From Bog-532 sp965277615 (GTDB lineage: Bacteria; Actinomycetota; Actinomycetes; Streptosporangiales; Streptosporangiaceae), in contig CBDIDG010000006.1 in assembly GCA_965277615.1 (NCBI GenBank), positions 2,418,001-2,482,000 on the forward strand: a stretch of 64,000 nucleotides of DNA, in the 5' to 3' direction. Shown here one piece after another: positions 1-8,765 of the stretch. Every line of letters starts with the position of its first letter. Position 1 is the first letter of the stretch. Made by a program: the position numbers and the translations under genes. The notes beneath the pieces are model-generated. The model did no database searches. It was not told where the DNA came from and saw only the letters and a list, made by a program, of their open reading frames with translations.

Positions 1-414
1 GACGTGCTGGGCGGTCAGCGGCCCGGTGGACGTGGACACCCGCCAGCCGTCCGCGTCCGGGTCGATCCGGTCGACCTGGACGCCGAACCGCACGTTCAGG
101 TCGTGCCGCAGGGCGAAGGACTCCAGGTAGCGGACGGCGTGGTCGCGCACGGGAAACCACGGGGTCCCGGCCTCGAAGCGGTCCCCGAGGCCGAGCATCG
201 AGTTCCAGCGGCAGGTGTTCAGCCGGAGCCGGTCGTACCGGGTCCGCCAGGACGCGGCGACCGCGTCGCTACGCTCGATGATCTGCGCGGGCACGCCCAG
301 CCGGCCAAGCTCGGCCGCGGCCGCCAGGCCCGCCGGCCCCGCACCGATGACCAGAACCGGCCCGGCCGTCTGGTCGTACTGCCGCGATCGTGGCTTGGCC
401 TCTCGGACTGCCAT
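1..414 (-). CDS. FAD-dependent monooxygenase / NAD(P)-binding oxidoreductase (3' part outside window)
   Basis: The first 138 codons are present and the rest lies beyond the left edge. The protein has a Rossmann nucleotide-binding motif, GAGPAG, at residues 24-29, followed by the RYDRLRLNT segment typical of flavin-containing (YUCCA/FMO-like) monooxygenases. Enzymes of this family use FAD and NADPH to hydroxylate small molecules or carry out Baeyer-Villiger oxidations; the substrate cannot be told from this fragment. The ATG at 414 is preceded by a good ribosome site (GAAGGAG, about 5 bases upstream), which fixes the start. No neighbour on the same strand is close enough to suggest an operon within the window. 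Confidence 0.8.
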   Translation of the reverse strand, partial: MAVREAKPRSRQYDQTAGPVLVIGAGPAGLAAAAELGRLGVPAQIIERSDAVAASWRTRYDRLRLNTCRWNSMLGLGDRFEAGTPWFPVRDHAVRYLESFALRHDLNVRFGVQVDRIDPDADGWRVSTSTGPLTAQHV

Positions 415-659
415 GTAGCTCCTTCGCTCATCTGCCGGGGAAAGTCCCCCCGCCCCGGACCGGCGAGACTGCGCGAAATACCGCTGCCAGCAGGAAGTAC
501 GCGAAAAATGCCCCAGCCGGCAGACGTGAGAATATGCAGAACTGTGACGCTTTTCCGGAAAATCGGAAACCCGCGTCCGTTCTGAGATATTGGGTCGGCT
601 GGGCGGGTGGGGCTGGTTCAGCGGCGGACGGGCTCGCCGGGGACGGGCTCGCCGCTGGT
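415..659. other. Gene-free spacer with a perfect 12-bp palindrome
   Basis: There is no coding signal between the monooxygenase start and the PH-domain gene stop. The stretch from about 480 to 600 is locally less GC-rich and contains the perfect palindrome TTTTCCGGAAAA at 551-562, which could be an operator for the monooxygenase gene. This is inference from position only. The right end overlaps the duplication at 613-689. Confidence 0.4.
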
Positions 660-689
660 TCAGCGGCGGACGGGCTCGCCGGGGACGGG
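613..689. repeat. 42-bp offset duplication across a stop codon
   Basis: A 35-bp sequence at 613-647 is repeated exactly at 655-689. The right copy covers the last codons and the TGA (660-662) of the PH-domain gene; the left copy lies just past the stop, so the duplication has placed an extra, untranslated copy of the gene's 3' end downstream. Confidence 0.8.
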
Positions 690-2330
690 GCTGGCACCGG
701 TAGGGCCGGTAGGGCCGCTGGATGCCGAGCCGGCGGCGGTGGGGCCGACGCTGGCGCGGAGGCGGGCGGCGCGGGCCTGGGCGGGCAACTGGGCCAGGAT
801 GTCGCGGGCTTCGGCCTCACTGCGGTCGGTGATGCGGGCCGTGACCCGCTTGCCCGCCACGTCCAGCTTGACCGAAGCCAGGCCGAGGCGGCGCTGCCAG
901 GGGCCCTGAACCCAGCGGACGCTCTGCACCTTCTCCAGCGGGACCCAGGTGGTGGTGCGCCGGATCCGGCCGCGGGAGGCGACCACGTAGCGGTCGTCGT
1001 CGCCCCAGGCCAGGAAGTGGTAGGTGAGCGGGGCCTTCCAGCGGGTCCCACTCGGGGCCCGCCGGGTCGGCTGGGGCGCGCTGGCCACCAGTTCGCCCAG
1101 CATGTTCTCGGCCTCGGCCCGGGAACCGACGGGGACGAGGGCCCGCAGCCGCCTGGCCTCGGACCGGTTCTCGCGCCGTTGCCGCGCGCCGGCCACGTCG
1201 ACCTCGAGCCGGCTCCAGCCGAACCACCGCCACAGCAGCGGCTCGACCAGCCGCACGGCCTGGACCCGGCCGGGCCGGATGGTCTCGGCCGTGGTCTGGA
1301 CCAGGCCGGACCGCAGCCGGAGTCCGTCCGGGGCCAGCGCCACCGTGGTGCCGTACTCCCCGTTGAACTGGCGCCACACGGCGATGATCGCGCCGATGAG
1401 GAACGGCAGGTAGGTAGCGGTGCCCGCGGCCGAGTGCACGAACACCGCGATGACCACGATAGCGGCCACGATGATGGCCAGAATCAGGCCGGTGAGGCTG
1501 GTCAGCAGGCCGGCCACCAGGCGGCCGGGGTGGACGCGGAACAGGATCCGCTCGTCGGCCTGGACCTCGACCGGAGTGGCCGACGGGGCCTCCGTGGCCG
1601 CTGCGGCTCCTGTGACTGCTGAGGTGGCCGTTGCTGAAGTGGCAGCCGAGGCGCCTGTGGCTGATGTGTCGGCTGGGGTGCGCGGGGCTGGAGTTTCGGC
1701 TGGGGTGCGCGGGACTGGGGTGGCTTGGGAGGGCGCGGCTGAGGAGGCTGGGACGGCGGTGGCGGCGGCGGTGGCGTGGCTGAGCGAGAGGAGTTCCTGG
1801 CGGAGGTCCTGGGCGTCGGACCGGCGCAGGGCGACCAGGCGCGCGTCGGAGGAGTCGGCGCCGGCCATGCGCAGCTGGATGGAGGCCAGTCCGAACACCC
1901 GGGCCAGCCCGGTCTGGACCACGTCGATGGCCTGGACCTTGGACAGCGGGAACCGCAGCGACTGGCGGCGGATCAGGCCGGTCTCGATGTAGAGCACCTT
2001 GCCGTCGGTCCGCCACCGGGTCACGGCCCAGCTGATGATCCCGGCCACCAGCACGACCGCGATGACCACGCCTTCGCTGATGAAGTCGCCGCCACCCGAC
2101 TTCCGGCCGTTGGCCACGACCAGGATGATCAGCAGCACGACCAGGCTGGTCAGGTGCCGACCGCTGCGGACCAGCGGAGACAGTGGGTGCAGCCGGTGCC
2201 AGCCGGCCATGCCGTCCGGGCTGTCGGGCTGCCAGCCCGCATCGGGCCCAGAGCCCGGGCCGTCCCCGGCGCCCGGGCCGTCCCCGGAGCCATGACTGCT
2301 CCCGGGGTAGGACGGCAGCTGGCTGGTCAC
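660..2330 (-). CDS. Membrane protein with three bacterial PH (bPH_2/DUF304) domains, YdbT-like
   Basis: A 556-residue protein with hydrophobic segments near residues 60-75, 85-105 and 270-320 and three copies of the bacterial PH-like domain at roughly 106-175, 325-385 and 445-510. Each copy shows the characteristic pattern in which a short basic strand (GLIRRQSLRFPL, RRTTTWVPLEKVQSV) is followed by a LGLASVKLDVAG-type strand. Proteins of this YdbT type occur beside a single-domain YdbS partner, as here (4-bp ATGA overlap with the upstream gene), and sit in the membrane; their molecular role is poorly defined. Residues about 184-253 form a Thr/Pro/Ala-rich linker encoded by a 27-bp-period repeat and are unlikely to be folded. 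The N-terminal 30 residues are Gly/Ser/Pro-rich. Confidence 0.85.
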   Translation of the reverse strand: MTSQLPSYPGSSHGSGDGPGAGDGPGSGPDAGWQPDSPDGMAGWHRLHPLSPLVRSGRHLTSLVVLLIILVVANGRKSGGGDFISEGVVIAVVLVAGIISWAVTRWRTDGKVLYIETGLIRRQSLRFPLSKVQAIDVVQTGLARVFGLASIQLRMAGADSSDARLVALRRSDAQDLRQELLSLSHATAAATAVPASSAAPSQATPVPRTPAETPAPRTPADTSATGASAATSATATSAVTGAAAATEAPSATPVEVQADERILFRVHPGRLVAGLLTSLTGLILAIIVAAIVVIAVFVHSAAGTATYLPFLIGAIIAVWRQFNGEYGTTVALAPDGLRLRSGLVQTTAETIRPGRVQAVRLVEPLLWRWFGWSRLEVDVAGARQRRENRSEARRLRALVPVGSRAEAENMLGELVASAPQPTRRAPSGTRWKAPLTYHFLAWGDDDRYVVASRGRIRRTTTWVPLEKVQSVRWVQGPWQRRLGLASVKLDVAGKRVTARITDRSEAEARDILAQLPAQARAARLRASVGPTAAGSASSGPTGPTGASPVPGEPVRR

Positions 2331-2836
2331 AGCCCGGCCGCCTGGGCCTCGCCGAGCTGAGCCAGCTGGTCGCGCAGCCGCGACGCTTCGGCCCGTTCCA
2401 GGCCGGGGATGCGCGCGTCGCTGGCCGCGGCCGCGGTGTGCATCCGCACCGTGGCCAGGCCCAGACTGCGCTCAACCGGCCCCGCGGTGACGTCGATGAA
2501 CTGCATCCGCCCGTACGGCACCACCGACTGGCGGCGGATCAGCACCCCACGCCGCACCATCAGGTCGTCGTCCCGTTCGGCGTAGCCCCAGGCCGCGACC
2601 CGGCGGCCGACGAACCACTCCCCCGCCAGCCCCACGGCCAGCAACGCGACCGCCACGATGAGCCCGATGACCGGGGTACCGGCCGCGCCGCCGATCAGCC
2701 CGCCGATGGCCGCGACCACCACCGCGACCGCCGCGACCTGGATCCGCCGGGCCCGCAGCAGCCGCGGCGACGGCCGCTGCCAGGTGATGCTGTCATCCCC
2801 CGTGTCCGGCCGGAGGCCGGTTTCCCCTGCCGTCAT
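2327..2836 (-). CDS. Single PH (bPH_2/DUF304) domain membrane protein, YdbS-like
   Basis: A 169-residue protein with two adjacent membrane segments at about residues 31-70 and one bacterial PH-like domain at about 85-160 (VLIRRQSVVPYGRMQFIDV then LGLATVRMHTAA). The ATG at 2836 has a strong ribosome site (GGGAGGACC). An open frame continues upstream of this ATG, but it overlaps the neighbouring DinB gene and lacks family similarity, so it was not used. The stop overlaps the start of the three-domain partner by four bases, so the pair is translationally coupled and very likely forms one complex. Confidence 0.85.
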   Translation of the reverse strand: MTAGETGLRPDTGDDSITWQRPSPRLLRARRIQVAAVAVVVAAIGGLIGGAAGTPVIGLIVAVALLAVGLAGEWFVGRRVAAWGYAERDDDLMVRRGVLIRRQSVVPYGRMQFIDVTAGPVERSLGLATVRMHTAAAASDARIPGLERAEASRLRDQLAQLGEAQAAGL

Positions 2837-2907
2837 GTCCGACGGTCCTCCCGTGGTGGGGTGTCCCGATTTGCTGGTCTGTGTTGCCGATCGTGCCCCG
2901 CGGCACA

Positions 2908-3513
2908 CTACCGAAACTTGGCCGCCGGGCGCACCCAGGCCGGGTCCCGGCCGGCCAGGGCGAGGACCTGGTCCAGGGCGGGCGCGTCGTCCGGGGCCGG
3001 GCGCGACGGGCCGAACGGCACCTCGTCGCCGGCCGGGGCGTCCGGGCTGGCGAACTGGTCGAGGAAGGACCGGGCCGCGCGGACCGCGGCCGGGTCGGGC
3101 CGGAACGGCTGGCCGGTGGCGCGGGCCAGGTCCCAGCCGTGCACGACCAGTTCGTCGGCGACGGTGACGCCAACCATCGCGGCGGGAGCGTCCATGCTCG
3201 CGATCCGGGTCATCCCGTCCCAGGCCCCGGGCTCGGACCAGGCCTGCGCCAGGGTGCCCAGATCGCGGGGGATGCGGGTGCGCCAGTCGGCCGGCAGCCG
3301 GGCCGCGTCCCCGGCCGGCTGCTGCTCGGTCAGCGGGCCGGGCTGCTTGCGGGCCGCGGCGGTGAACGCCTGCGCCATCGTGCCGAGGTGCTCGAGCAGG
3401 TCGGCCACCTGATAGGCCGGGCACGGGGTGGCCGCGCCGTGCTCAGCGTCGCCGACGCCGGAGACGAGATCGGAAAGGTGCCGGGCCATGGGCTCGAGGT
3501 CGAAAGGTTCCAT
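2908..3513 (-). CDS. TIGR03086-type DinB/maleylpyruvate-isomerase-fold protein
   Basis: A 201-residue protein of the four-helix DinB/MDMPI_N fold common in actinomycetes. Helical segments carry the expected histidines (LLEHLG near residue 42 and ELVVHGWDLA near 111) that bind a metal in relatives. Some relatives are mycothiol-dependent transferases or isomerases, but most TIGR03086 members have no known reaction, so none is claimed here. The sequence PCPAYQVADLLEHL near the N-terminus is a family hallmark. It lies 71 bp upstream of the YdbS-like gene on the same strand and could be co-transcribed, but nothing else links the two. Confidence 0.8.
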   Translation of the reverse strand: MEPFDLEPMARHLSDLVSGVGDAEHGAATPCPAYQVADLLEHLGTMAQAFTAAARKQPGPLTEQQPAGDAARLPADWRTRIPRDLGTLAQAWSEPGAWDGMTRIASMDAPAAMVGVTVADELVVHGWDLARATGQPFRPDPAAVRAARSFLDQFASPDAPAGDEVPFGPSRPAPDDAPALDQVLALAGRDPAWVRPAAKFR

Positions 3514-3706
3514 GTTCCTAAGACGGAGCGGGGGGGCGTTTCTTATCGGATCGAGACATCTCCATCGGGATAAGGTGGTGGCAGGTTCGCAGGGAGCCTC
3601 CGGTCCGCGGGCAGGGCAGAGTCCACCTGAGCGCTACCTGTGATGCCGATTCACTTCCTCCTTTCGGCCTGGCGACGCGGACCCCGGGCAGACGAAAGGA
3701 GCTGGG

Positions 3707-5239
3707 ATGTCTTCCGTCTCGTTGCCCGCCCGGGCGAACCTCACGCAGCTGCGCAAGCAGGCCAGAGACCTGCAGCGCGCCGTGCGGGCCGGGTCGGTGC
3801 CGGCGCTGGCCGAAGTGGCCAAGTACTACCCGGGCCGCACGCCCGGGCAGACTGCGGCGGCCCAGTTTCCGCTGCACGCGGCCCGGCTGGTGGTGAGCCG
3901 CCGGTACGGGTTCAGCAGCTGGACCCGGCTCAAGCGCTACGTCGAAACCCTCGAGCACTACACCCGCATCCCGCCTGATGCCGACGGGGATGCTGGGACG
4001 GCAGCGCGCGGGGAGCTGGCGGATGAGTTTCTGCGGCTGGCCTGCCTCTGGTACGAAGACGACGGGCCCGAGCGGTGGGGCCGGGCCCGGGCCCTGCTGG
4101 CGGCGCACCCGGAACTGACCGCGGGCCACGTGCACGCGGCCGCGGCGGCGGCGGATGTGCCAGCGCTGCGGGCCATCCTGGCCGAGAACCCGGGCGAGGC
4201 CCGGCGGGAGGACGGCCCGTACCGGGCCGAGCCGCTGTACTACCTGGCCTATGCCCGGCACGACCCGGATATCAGCCTGGAGGCCACGCTGGCCAGCGCC
4301 CGGCTGCTGCTGGCGGCGGGCGCTGACCCCAACGCCGGTTACCTGTGGCGCGGGCTGCCCAGCCCGTTCACCGTGCTGACCGGGGTGTTCGGCCAGGGCG
4401 AGCTGGGCCCGGACCGGCAGCCGCCGCATCCGCACGCCCAGGCGCTGGCCCAGCTGCTGCTGGAATCCGGCGCCGACCCGAACGACGCACAGGCCCTGTA
4501 CAACCGGATGTTCGAACCGGGTAACGACCACCTTGAGCTGCTGCTGGAGTTCGGGCTGGGCACTGGGGACGGCGGACCCTGGCAGCAGCGGGTGGGCGAA
4601 GCCATCGGCACCCCGGCCGAGCTGGCCCGGGGCGAGGTGGACTGGGCCATCACCCACGGCATGGCCGACCGGATCCGGCTGCTGGCCCGGCACGGGGTGG
4701 ACGTCAGCTCGCCGGGCCCGGGCGGCCTGACCCCGGCCCAGCAGGCGCTGACCACCGGCCACGCCGAACTGCTCGACGTGCTGGCCGAGTTCGGGGTGGC
4801 CCGGCCGAAGCTGAGCCCGGCCGACGCGATGCTGGCCGCGCTGCTGGCCGGGGACCGGGCCGCGGTCAGCCGGCTGGCCGAGGACGATCCGCGGTCGCTG
4901 GAGCAGGTCAAGACGGCCCGCCCCGGCCTGATCGTGTGGACGGCGGTGCTGGGCCGGACCACGGCGGTGGAGCTCCTGACCGAGCTGGGCTTCGACGTGA
5001 ACGCGAAGGCCCGGACCGACGGGCCGGGGACCACGGAGTGGGAGACCGCGCTGCACTACGCGGCCGAGGTGGGGAACCTGGGCCTGGCCCGCAGGCTGAT
5101 CGAGCTGGGCGCCGACCCCGACCTGCGGGACAAGCGGTTCGGGACCACGCCGCTGGGCTGGGCCCGGTACTTCGGGCAACCGGAGCTCGTTGCGTTCCTG
5201 GCCCCGCTGACCCACCCGGAAGAGGCTGGAGGGGCGTAG
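3707..5239 (+). CDS. Ankyrin-repeat protein
   Basis: A 510-residue cytoplasmic protein without signal peptide. The first 90 residues (LTQLRKQARDLQRAV ... YGFSSWTRLKRYV) match the N-terminal region often found ahead of ankyrin repeats in actinomycetes. Ankyrin-like units follow, for example LLLAAGADPNAGY near residue 205, LLLESGADPNDAQAL near 255, and LHYAAEVGNLGLARRLIELGA near 450 with the closing unit TPLGWARYFGQPELVAFL. Ankyrin repeats bind other proteins; no enzyme domain is visible. The ATG at 3707 follows a purine-rich GAAAGGAGCTGGG site. The gene is divergent from the DinB-like gene. Confidence 0.85.
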   Translation: MSSVSLPARANLTQLRKQARDLQRAVRAGSVPALAEVAKYYPGRTPGQTAAAQFPLHAARLVVSRRYGFSSWTRLKRYVETLEHYTRIPPDADGDAGTAARGELADEFLRLACLWYEDDGPERWGRARALLAAHPELTAGHVHAAAAAADVPALRAILAENPGEARREDGPYRAEPLYYLAYARHDPDISLEATLASARLLLAAGADPNAGYLWRGLPSPFTVLTGVFGQGELGPDRQPPHPHAQALAQLLLESGADPNDAQALYNRMFEPGNDHLELLLEFGLGTGDGGPWQQRVGEAIGTPAELARGEVDWAITHGMADRIRLLARHGVDVSSPGPGGLTPAQQALTTGHAELLDVLAEFGVARPKLSPADAMLAALLAGDRAAVSRLAEDDPRSLEQVKTARPGLIVWTAVLGRTTAVELLTELGFDVNAKARTDGPGTTEWETALHYAAEVGNLGLARRLIELGADPDLRDKRFGTTPLGWARYFGQPELVAFLAPLTHPEEAGGA

Positions 5240-5280
5240 GGGGCCGGAGAGGCCGGGCCCGGGGCGGGTTAGGGCCTGTT

Positions 5281-5376
5281 TCATAAGTCGTCGCGGAGCC
5301 ATTCGTTGATGGCGGCGATGCGGGCGGTGGCTTCGTAGCGGTCGCCGAACGACCCGACCTTGATCGATGTACGTTT
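5281..5376 (-). pseudogene. 3' remnant of an IS5-type transposase
   Basis: Reading leftwards from about 5376 to the TGA at 5281-5283 gives a short open stretch ending in GDRYEATARIAAINEWL followed by three residues and the stop, which resembles the extreme C-terminus of IS5-superfamily transposases of actinomycetes. Only about 30 codons remain and a stop closes the frame upstream. The family assignment is from memory of such C-termini and is tentative. Confidence 0.45.
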
Positions 5377-5412
5377 ACTAACCCTCTATGGTGCGTAAAC
5401 GTACATCGATCA
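5361..5412. repeat. Perfect 18-bp inverted repeat with 16-base loop
   Basis: TGATCGATGTACGTTTAC at 5361-5378 is the exact reverse complement of 5395-5412. The arms are only moderately GC-rich, unlike typical terminators in this genome, and there is no T-run. One arm is part of the transposase scar, so the structure may have arisen by an inverted duplication during element decay; a dyad operator is the alternative. Confidence 0.7.
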
Positions 5413-5579
5413 TGGAAGACCTGGCCGCTATGAGGGCTGTGGGCTGTGCGGGCTCGTGGGGATGCAGGACGGCGGGGGGCTGGGGCATGCGGGGCCGGTG
5501 AGGCACCCGGGGGTCTCATTCACGCCAGGGAAGCCGATCTGTCGGCCGTCCAGATCACATCAATCATTTTGACCAGCCC

Positions 5580-6233
5580 CTAGTCGCCGGCGGAGCGCAG
5601 GTAGGCCAGGACGGCTCGCACCCGGTTGTTGTGGGTGTCGGTCGCCTCCAGGCCCAGCTTGGCGAACACGCTGGTCACGTGGGCTTCGACCGTGCGCGGG
5701 GACAGGAACAGGTCCTGGGCGATGCCGACGTTGGAGCGGCCCTCAGCCATCCGGCTGAGCACTTCGCGCTCACGCGGGTTGAGCGTGTCGATGGTCCCGG
5801 CGTTCCGGCGCCGCTGGAGCAGGCGGCGGACCACGGCCGGGTCGATCACGGTCTCCCCGGCCACGATCCGCTCCAGCGCCGCGACCAGGTTGCCGGCGTC
5901 GGTGACGTTGTCCTTGAGCAGGTAGCCGACGCCATGGCCGACCGCGTCGATCAGCGAGCCGGCGTAGCTGGCCTCGGCGTAGGTGGACAGGACCAGGATC
6001 CCGATGCCGGGATCCCGGGCCCGGATGGCAGCCGCGGTCTCGATGCCCTCACCGGTGTAGGTGGGCGGCATCCGCAGGTCTAGGACGACCGCGTCCGGCG
6101 GGTCCGGGGCGATGTTGCTCATCAGCTCGTCCCCGGACGAGGCCTGGCTGGTGACTTCGACTCCGGACGCGCGCAGCAGCAGGTCCAAGCCGTTGCGGAA
6201 CAGGGCGGAGTCGTCGGCGAGGGCTACGCGCAC
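5580..6233 (-). CDS. NarL/LuxR-family response regulator
   Basis: A 217-residue regulator. The receiver domain occupies residues 1-120 with acidic pocket residues D7/D8 and the phospho-acceptor D52 (VVLDLRMPP); a LuxR-type helix-turn-helix lies at about 150-210 (LNPREREVLSRMAEG ... SPRTVEAHVTSVFAKLGL). The gene overlaps the end of the histidine kinase gene upstream by ten bases, so the two are co-transcribed and form a cognate pair. Target genes cannot be inferred from the sequence. Confidence 0.93.
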   Translation of the reverse strand: MRVALADDSALFRNGLDLLLRASGVEVTSQASSGDELMSNIAPDPPDAVVLDLRMPPTYTGEGIETAAAIRARDPGIGILVLSTYAEASYAGSLIDAVGHGVGYLLKDNVTDAGNLVAALERIVAGETVIDPAVVRRLLQRRRNAGTIDTLNPREREVLSRMAEGRSNVGIAQDLFLSPRTVEAHVTSVFAKLGLEATDTHNNRVRAVLAYLRSAGD

Positions 6234-8038
6234 GGGATCCTCAGCTGCAGGCGGGTGCCCTGTCCGGGCGGGCTGTCGATGATCGCTTCACCATTGACCG
6301 CCGCGGCCCGGTCCATGATGTTGGCCAGGCCGTGCCCGGCCGGGTTGGCCCCGCCCACCCCGTCGTCGGCGATCTCCATGACCAGCTCGTCCGGGCCGAC
6401 CCGCAGCGTCACGGTGGCCTGGCGGGCGCGGGCGTGCTTGACCGCGTTGGTGAGGGCCTCGCAGGCCACGAAGTAGGCGGTGGCCTCGATCGCGGCCGGT
6501 GGCCGGCCCGGCGCACGCCCCGGGCCGGTGAACTCCGGCACGTCCAGCCGGATGGGCAGCGGCAGCCGTTCGGCCACCTCTTCCAGCGCCGCGGCCAGGC
6601 CGCTCTGGGCCAGCGTCGCCGGGTGGATGCCGTGGGCCAGGTCGCGCAGCTCGGCCAGGACCGTGGTCAGGTCGGCGCGCGCGCGGCCGAAGGCCATCGC
6701 CGCGTCTGGATCCCGGCTGGTGGCCATGGCCGCGGACAGCTGGGCGGCCAGGGCCAGCAGGTGCTGCTGGACCCCGTCGTGCAGGTCCCGCTCTATCCGG
6801 CGCCGCTCGGCCAGCGCCGCCTCGGCCAGCCGGGCGCGTGAGGCCCGTACACTGTCCAGCTCGGCCCGGGCCGCCTCGGCCTGAAGCTGAGCGTTCCGCA
6901 GGGCCAGCTCGCTGGTGCGGACCGCGGCCTCGAACAGGGTCCGGTAGCGCGACAGCGTGGCGTCGGCGGTGACCACGGCGATCGGCGTGCCCGCGTCGGT
7001 GCGGATCAGCTCGACCATGCGCTGGCCCGGCGGAGGCATGGGCACGGTGCCGGTGCCGGAGCCGGCCGGGTCGGCGGCCGGCACCCCGACCACCTCCAGC
7101 GTCGGGTCGTGCAGGGTCTGCCGCAGCGCGTAGCGGACTTCGAACAGGTCCGCGCCGTCCGCCACCCGGGCGGTCAGCAAGGCCAGGTTCCTGGCCAGCA
7201 GCCCGCGCTGGATGACCGCGACCAGGAACGCCAGCGGCAGCAGGAAATCGACCAGGCTCTCGGCCAGGAACGCGTTGGTCGGCCCCTGGGCGATGTTGGA
7301 GAACAGCTGCGCCACCGCGGTGACCGACGCGGCGGCCACCGCGGCCAGGCCGGCCGCGATGACCGGGGCAATGACCAGGCGGTCCAGCCCCTTGGTCTGG
7401 ATCAGCCGCCAGATCAGCAGGCCCGCTACGACCAGCGCGAACACACCATCGCCGATGTTCTGCAGGATCGAGAAGATGTCGCTCAGCCGCTGGTCGGCGG
7501 TGACCGTGGGCCACCAGGAGGACGCCGTATAGCCGGTGGAGACGGCGGTCGAGGTGACCACGACCAGGCTCCGGGTGACCAGCATCCAGGCGGTCAGCAG
7601 GCCGATGTAGCCGCGCTCGACCCGGGACAGGGCGGGCCGCGGGTAGCGCAGCACCGCGTAGGCGCCGAAGACCCGGTCGATTCCGCCGAACACCACCGAG
7701 TACGCCGCCCACGGGCCGCCGGTCCAGGCGTCCACGAAGTCCAGCGAGCGAAACGCGCCGGCCAGGATCAGCGCCCAGGCCACCCCGCGCTGGCCGTCCT
7801 GCCGGCTCAGCAGCAGGCCGGTGAGGATCCAGGCCAGCGACATGACCAGGTTGACCGTGGCCAGCGCGGGCGTGTCCCGCCACATCGGCAGCTGGGCCAG
7901 CGTGTCCAGCTCACCCAGCGCGGCCAGGACCAGGGCCGCGGCGACCCAGAAGCGCAGCCGGCTGGGTGCGCTCACATCGTTGGCGACGGACGCTGGTGTC
8001 AGGGTAATAGCGCCAGCGTCAGCCTCCACGGTCGACAT
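6224..8038 (-). CDS. NarL-type sensor histidine kinase (HisKA_3) with multi-span membrane input domain
   Basis: About 604 residues. The N-terminal half contains around eight hydrophobic segments, so the signal is probably sensed in or at the membrane. A GAF-like region may lie at about 290-370. The dimerisation and phosphotransfer segment RIERDLHDGVQQHLL places the phosphorylated histidine near residue 420, and the C-terminal ATPase has its N box (ALTNAVKHA) and G boxes (ADDGVGG, GHGLANIMDR). The start is uncertain: an ATG at 8038 and a TTG at 8077 are both in frame and neither has a clear ribosome site; the ATG was chosen. It pairs with the overlapping response regulator. Confidence 0.9.
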   Translation of the reverse strand: MSTVEADAGAITLTPASVANDVSAPSRLRFWVAAALVLAALGELDTLAQLPMWRDTPALATVNLVMSLAWILTGLLLSRQDGQRGVAWALILAGAFRSLDFVDAWTGGPWAAYSVVFGGIDRVFGAYAVLRYPRPALSRVERGYIGLLTAWMLVTRSLVVVTSTAVSTGYTASSWWPTVTADQRLSDIFSILQNIGDGVFALVVAGLLIWRLIQTKGLDRLVIAPVIAAGLAAVAAASVTAVAQLFSNIAQGPTNAFLAESLVDFLLPLAFLVAVIQRGLLARNLALLTARVADGADLFEVRYALRQTLHDPTLEVVGVPAADPAGSGTGTVPMPPPGQRMVELIRTDAGTPIAVVTADATLSRYRTLFEAAVRTSELALRNAQLQAEAARAELDSVRASRARLAEAALAERRRIERDLHDGVQQHLLALAAQLSAAMATSRDPDAAMAFGRARADLTTVLAELRDLAHGIHPATLAQSGLAAALEEVAERLPLPIRLDVPEFTGPGRAPGRPPAAIEATAYFVACEALTNAVKHARARQATVTLRVGPDELVMEIADDGVGGANPAGHGLANIMDRAAAVNGEAIIDSPPGQGTRLQLRIPCA

Positions 8039-8325
8039 TATCGCCGGGCGGACGGTAACCGCGCAGCCCGTTGTCAAGAGGGAAACCCCGCGTTGATGCC
8101 GGTGCTTTCCACGATCCCTTATCGCGGCCGGTCACGCACACTAGATGGTGTGCACGTCTGGCAACCGATCAGGAACAGGCTGCGGTCATCGCCGCCCGCG
8201 GATCGGAGGGCAAGGAGGGGGGTCCTCCGCGCCGCCCTGCCGATTGCCGTAGACCGGGCACAACGCCGAAGATCAGGCAGACCGTCAGTATGACGTGAGG
8301 TTGGGGGGCGCCGCCCGCGCTGTGA

Positions 8326-8544
8326 TCAGGCGGGCGGGTCGTCCACCCGGAAGCCGACCTTCAGGGTGACCTGGAAGTGGCTCAGCTCGTTATTCTCGAT
8401 GTGGCCGCGGATGTTCGTGACCTCGAACCAGTCCAGGTTGTGCAGGGTCTTCGCGGCCCGGGTGACGGCGCCCCTGATCGCGTCGTCCACGCTCACGGTC
8501 GAGCTGCCGACGAGCTCGGTGATCCGGTAGATGTGGTCAGCCAT
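8326..8544 (-). CDS. Dodecin (flavin-binding)
   Basis: A 72-residue protein matching dodecins over its whole length, including the YRITELVGSS start, the central SVDDAIRGAVTRA helix, the NLDWFEV segment with the flavin-contacting tryptophan, and the C-terminal VTLKVGFRVD strand. Dodecins form hollow dodecamers that store or buffer flavins. The ATG at 8544 is preceded by AAGGGATGATCAC. It is divergent from the large protease gene. Confidence 0.93.
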   Translation of the reverse strand: MADHIYRITELVGSSTVSVDDAIRGAVTRAAKTLHNLDWFEVTNIRGHIENNELSHFQVTLKVGFRVDDPPA

Positions 8545-8765
8545 GTGATCATCCCTTCGTCTCGGCGCCGCTAACGATCAACGCCGGTAGCGATCTACCC
8601 CCGGACTCTGCGGTGGAAAACTTCCGCCGATACCCACTGTGACGTTGCGTTTTTGTGACCTTATTAATCCATGTGTTAAGTCTTGCAACTTTCACGGCAC
8701 TTCAGTTGAATTCCTTCTGATTGCGCGTCCTGCGCCTTCCGGGCCTGTTCCCAGCGGAAGGAACC

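Larger units (their letters stand above)
5240..5579. other. 340-bp gene-free stretch holding a transposase scar and an inverted repeat
   Basis: This interval separates the ankyrin gene from the response regulator. It holds a degenerate transposase 3' end (5281-5376), a perfect 18-bp inverted repeat (5361-5412) and about 165 bp with no recognisable feature. The outer edges, GGGCCTGTTTCATAA at 5272-5286 and the reverse complement of the segment ending at 5579 (GGGGCTGGTCAAAAT), share 9 of 15 positions and might be worn terminal repeats of a small non-autonomous element. Confidence 0.45.

Noticed and set aside
3518..5302. Open frame of 594 codons opposite the ankyrin gene
   Set aside because: It is antisense to a clear ankyrin protein, is Arg/Pro/Gly-rich with no domain, and is explained by codon bias in GC-rich DNA.
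5361..5412. Intrinsic terminator for the ankyrin gene
   Set aside because: The dyad is 120 bp after the stop, not GC-rich like the other terminators here, and has no T-run; it fits better as an element relic or operator.
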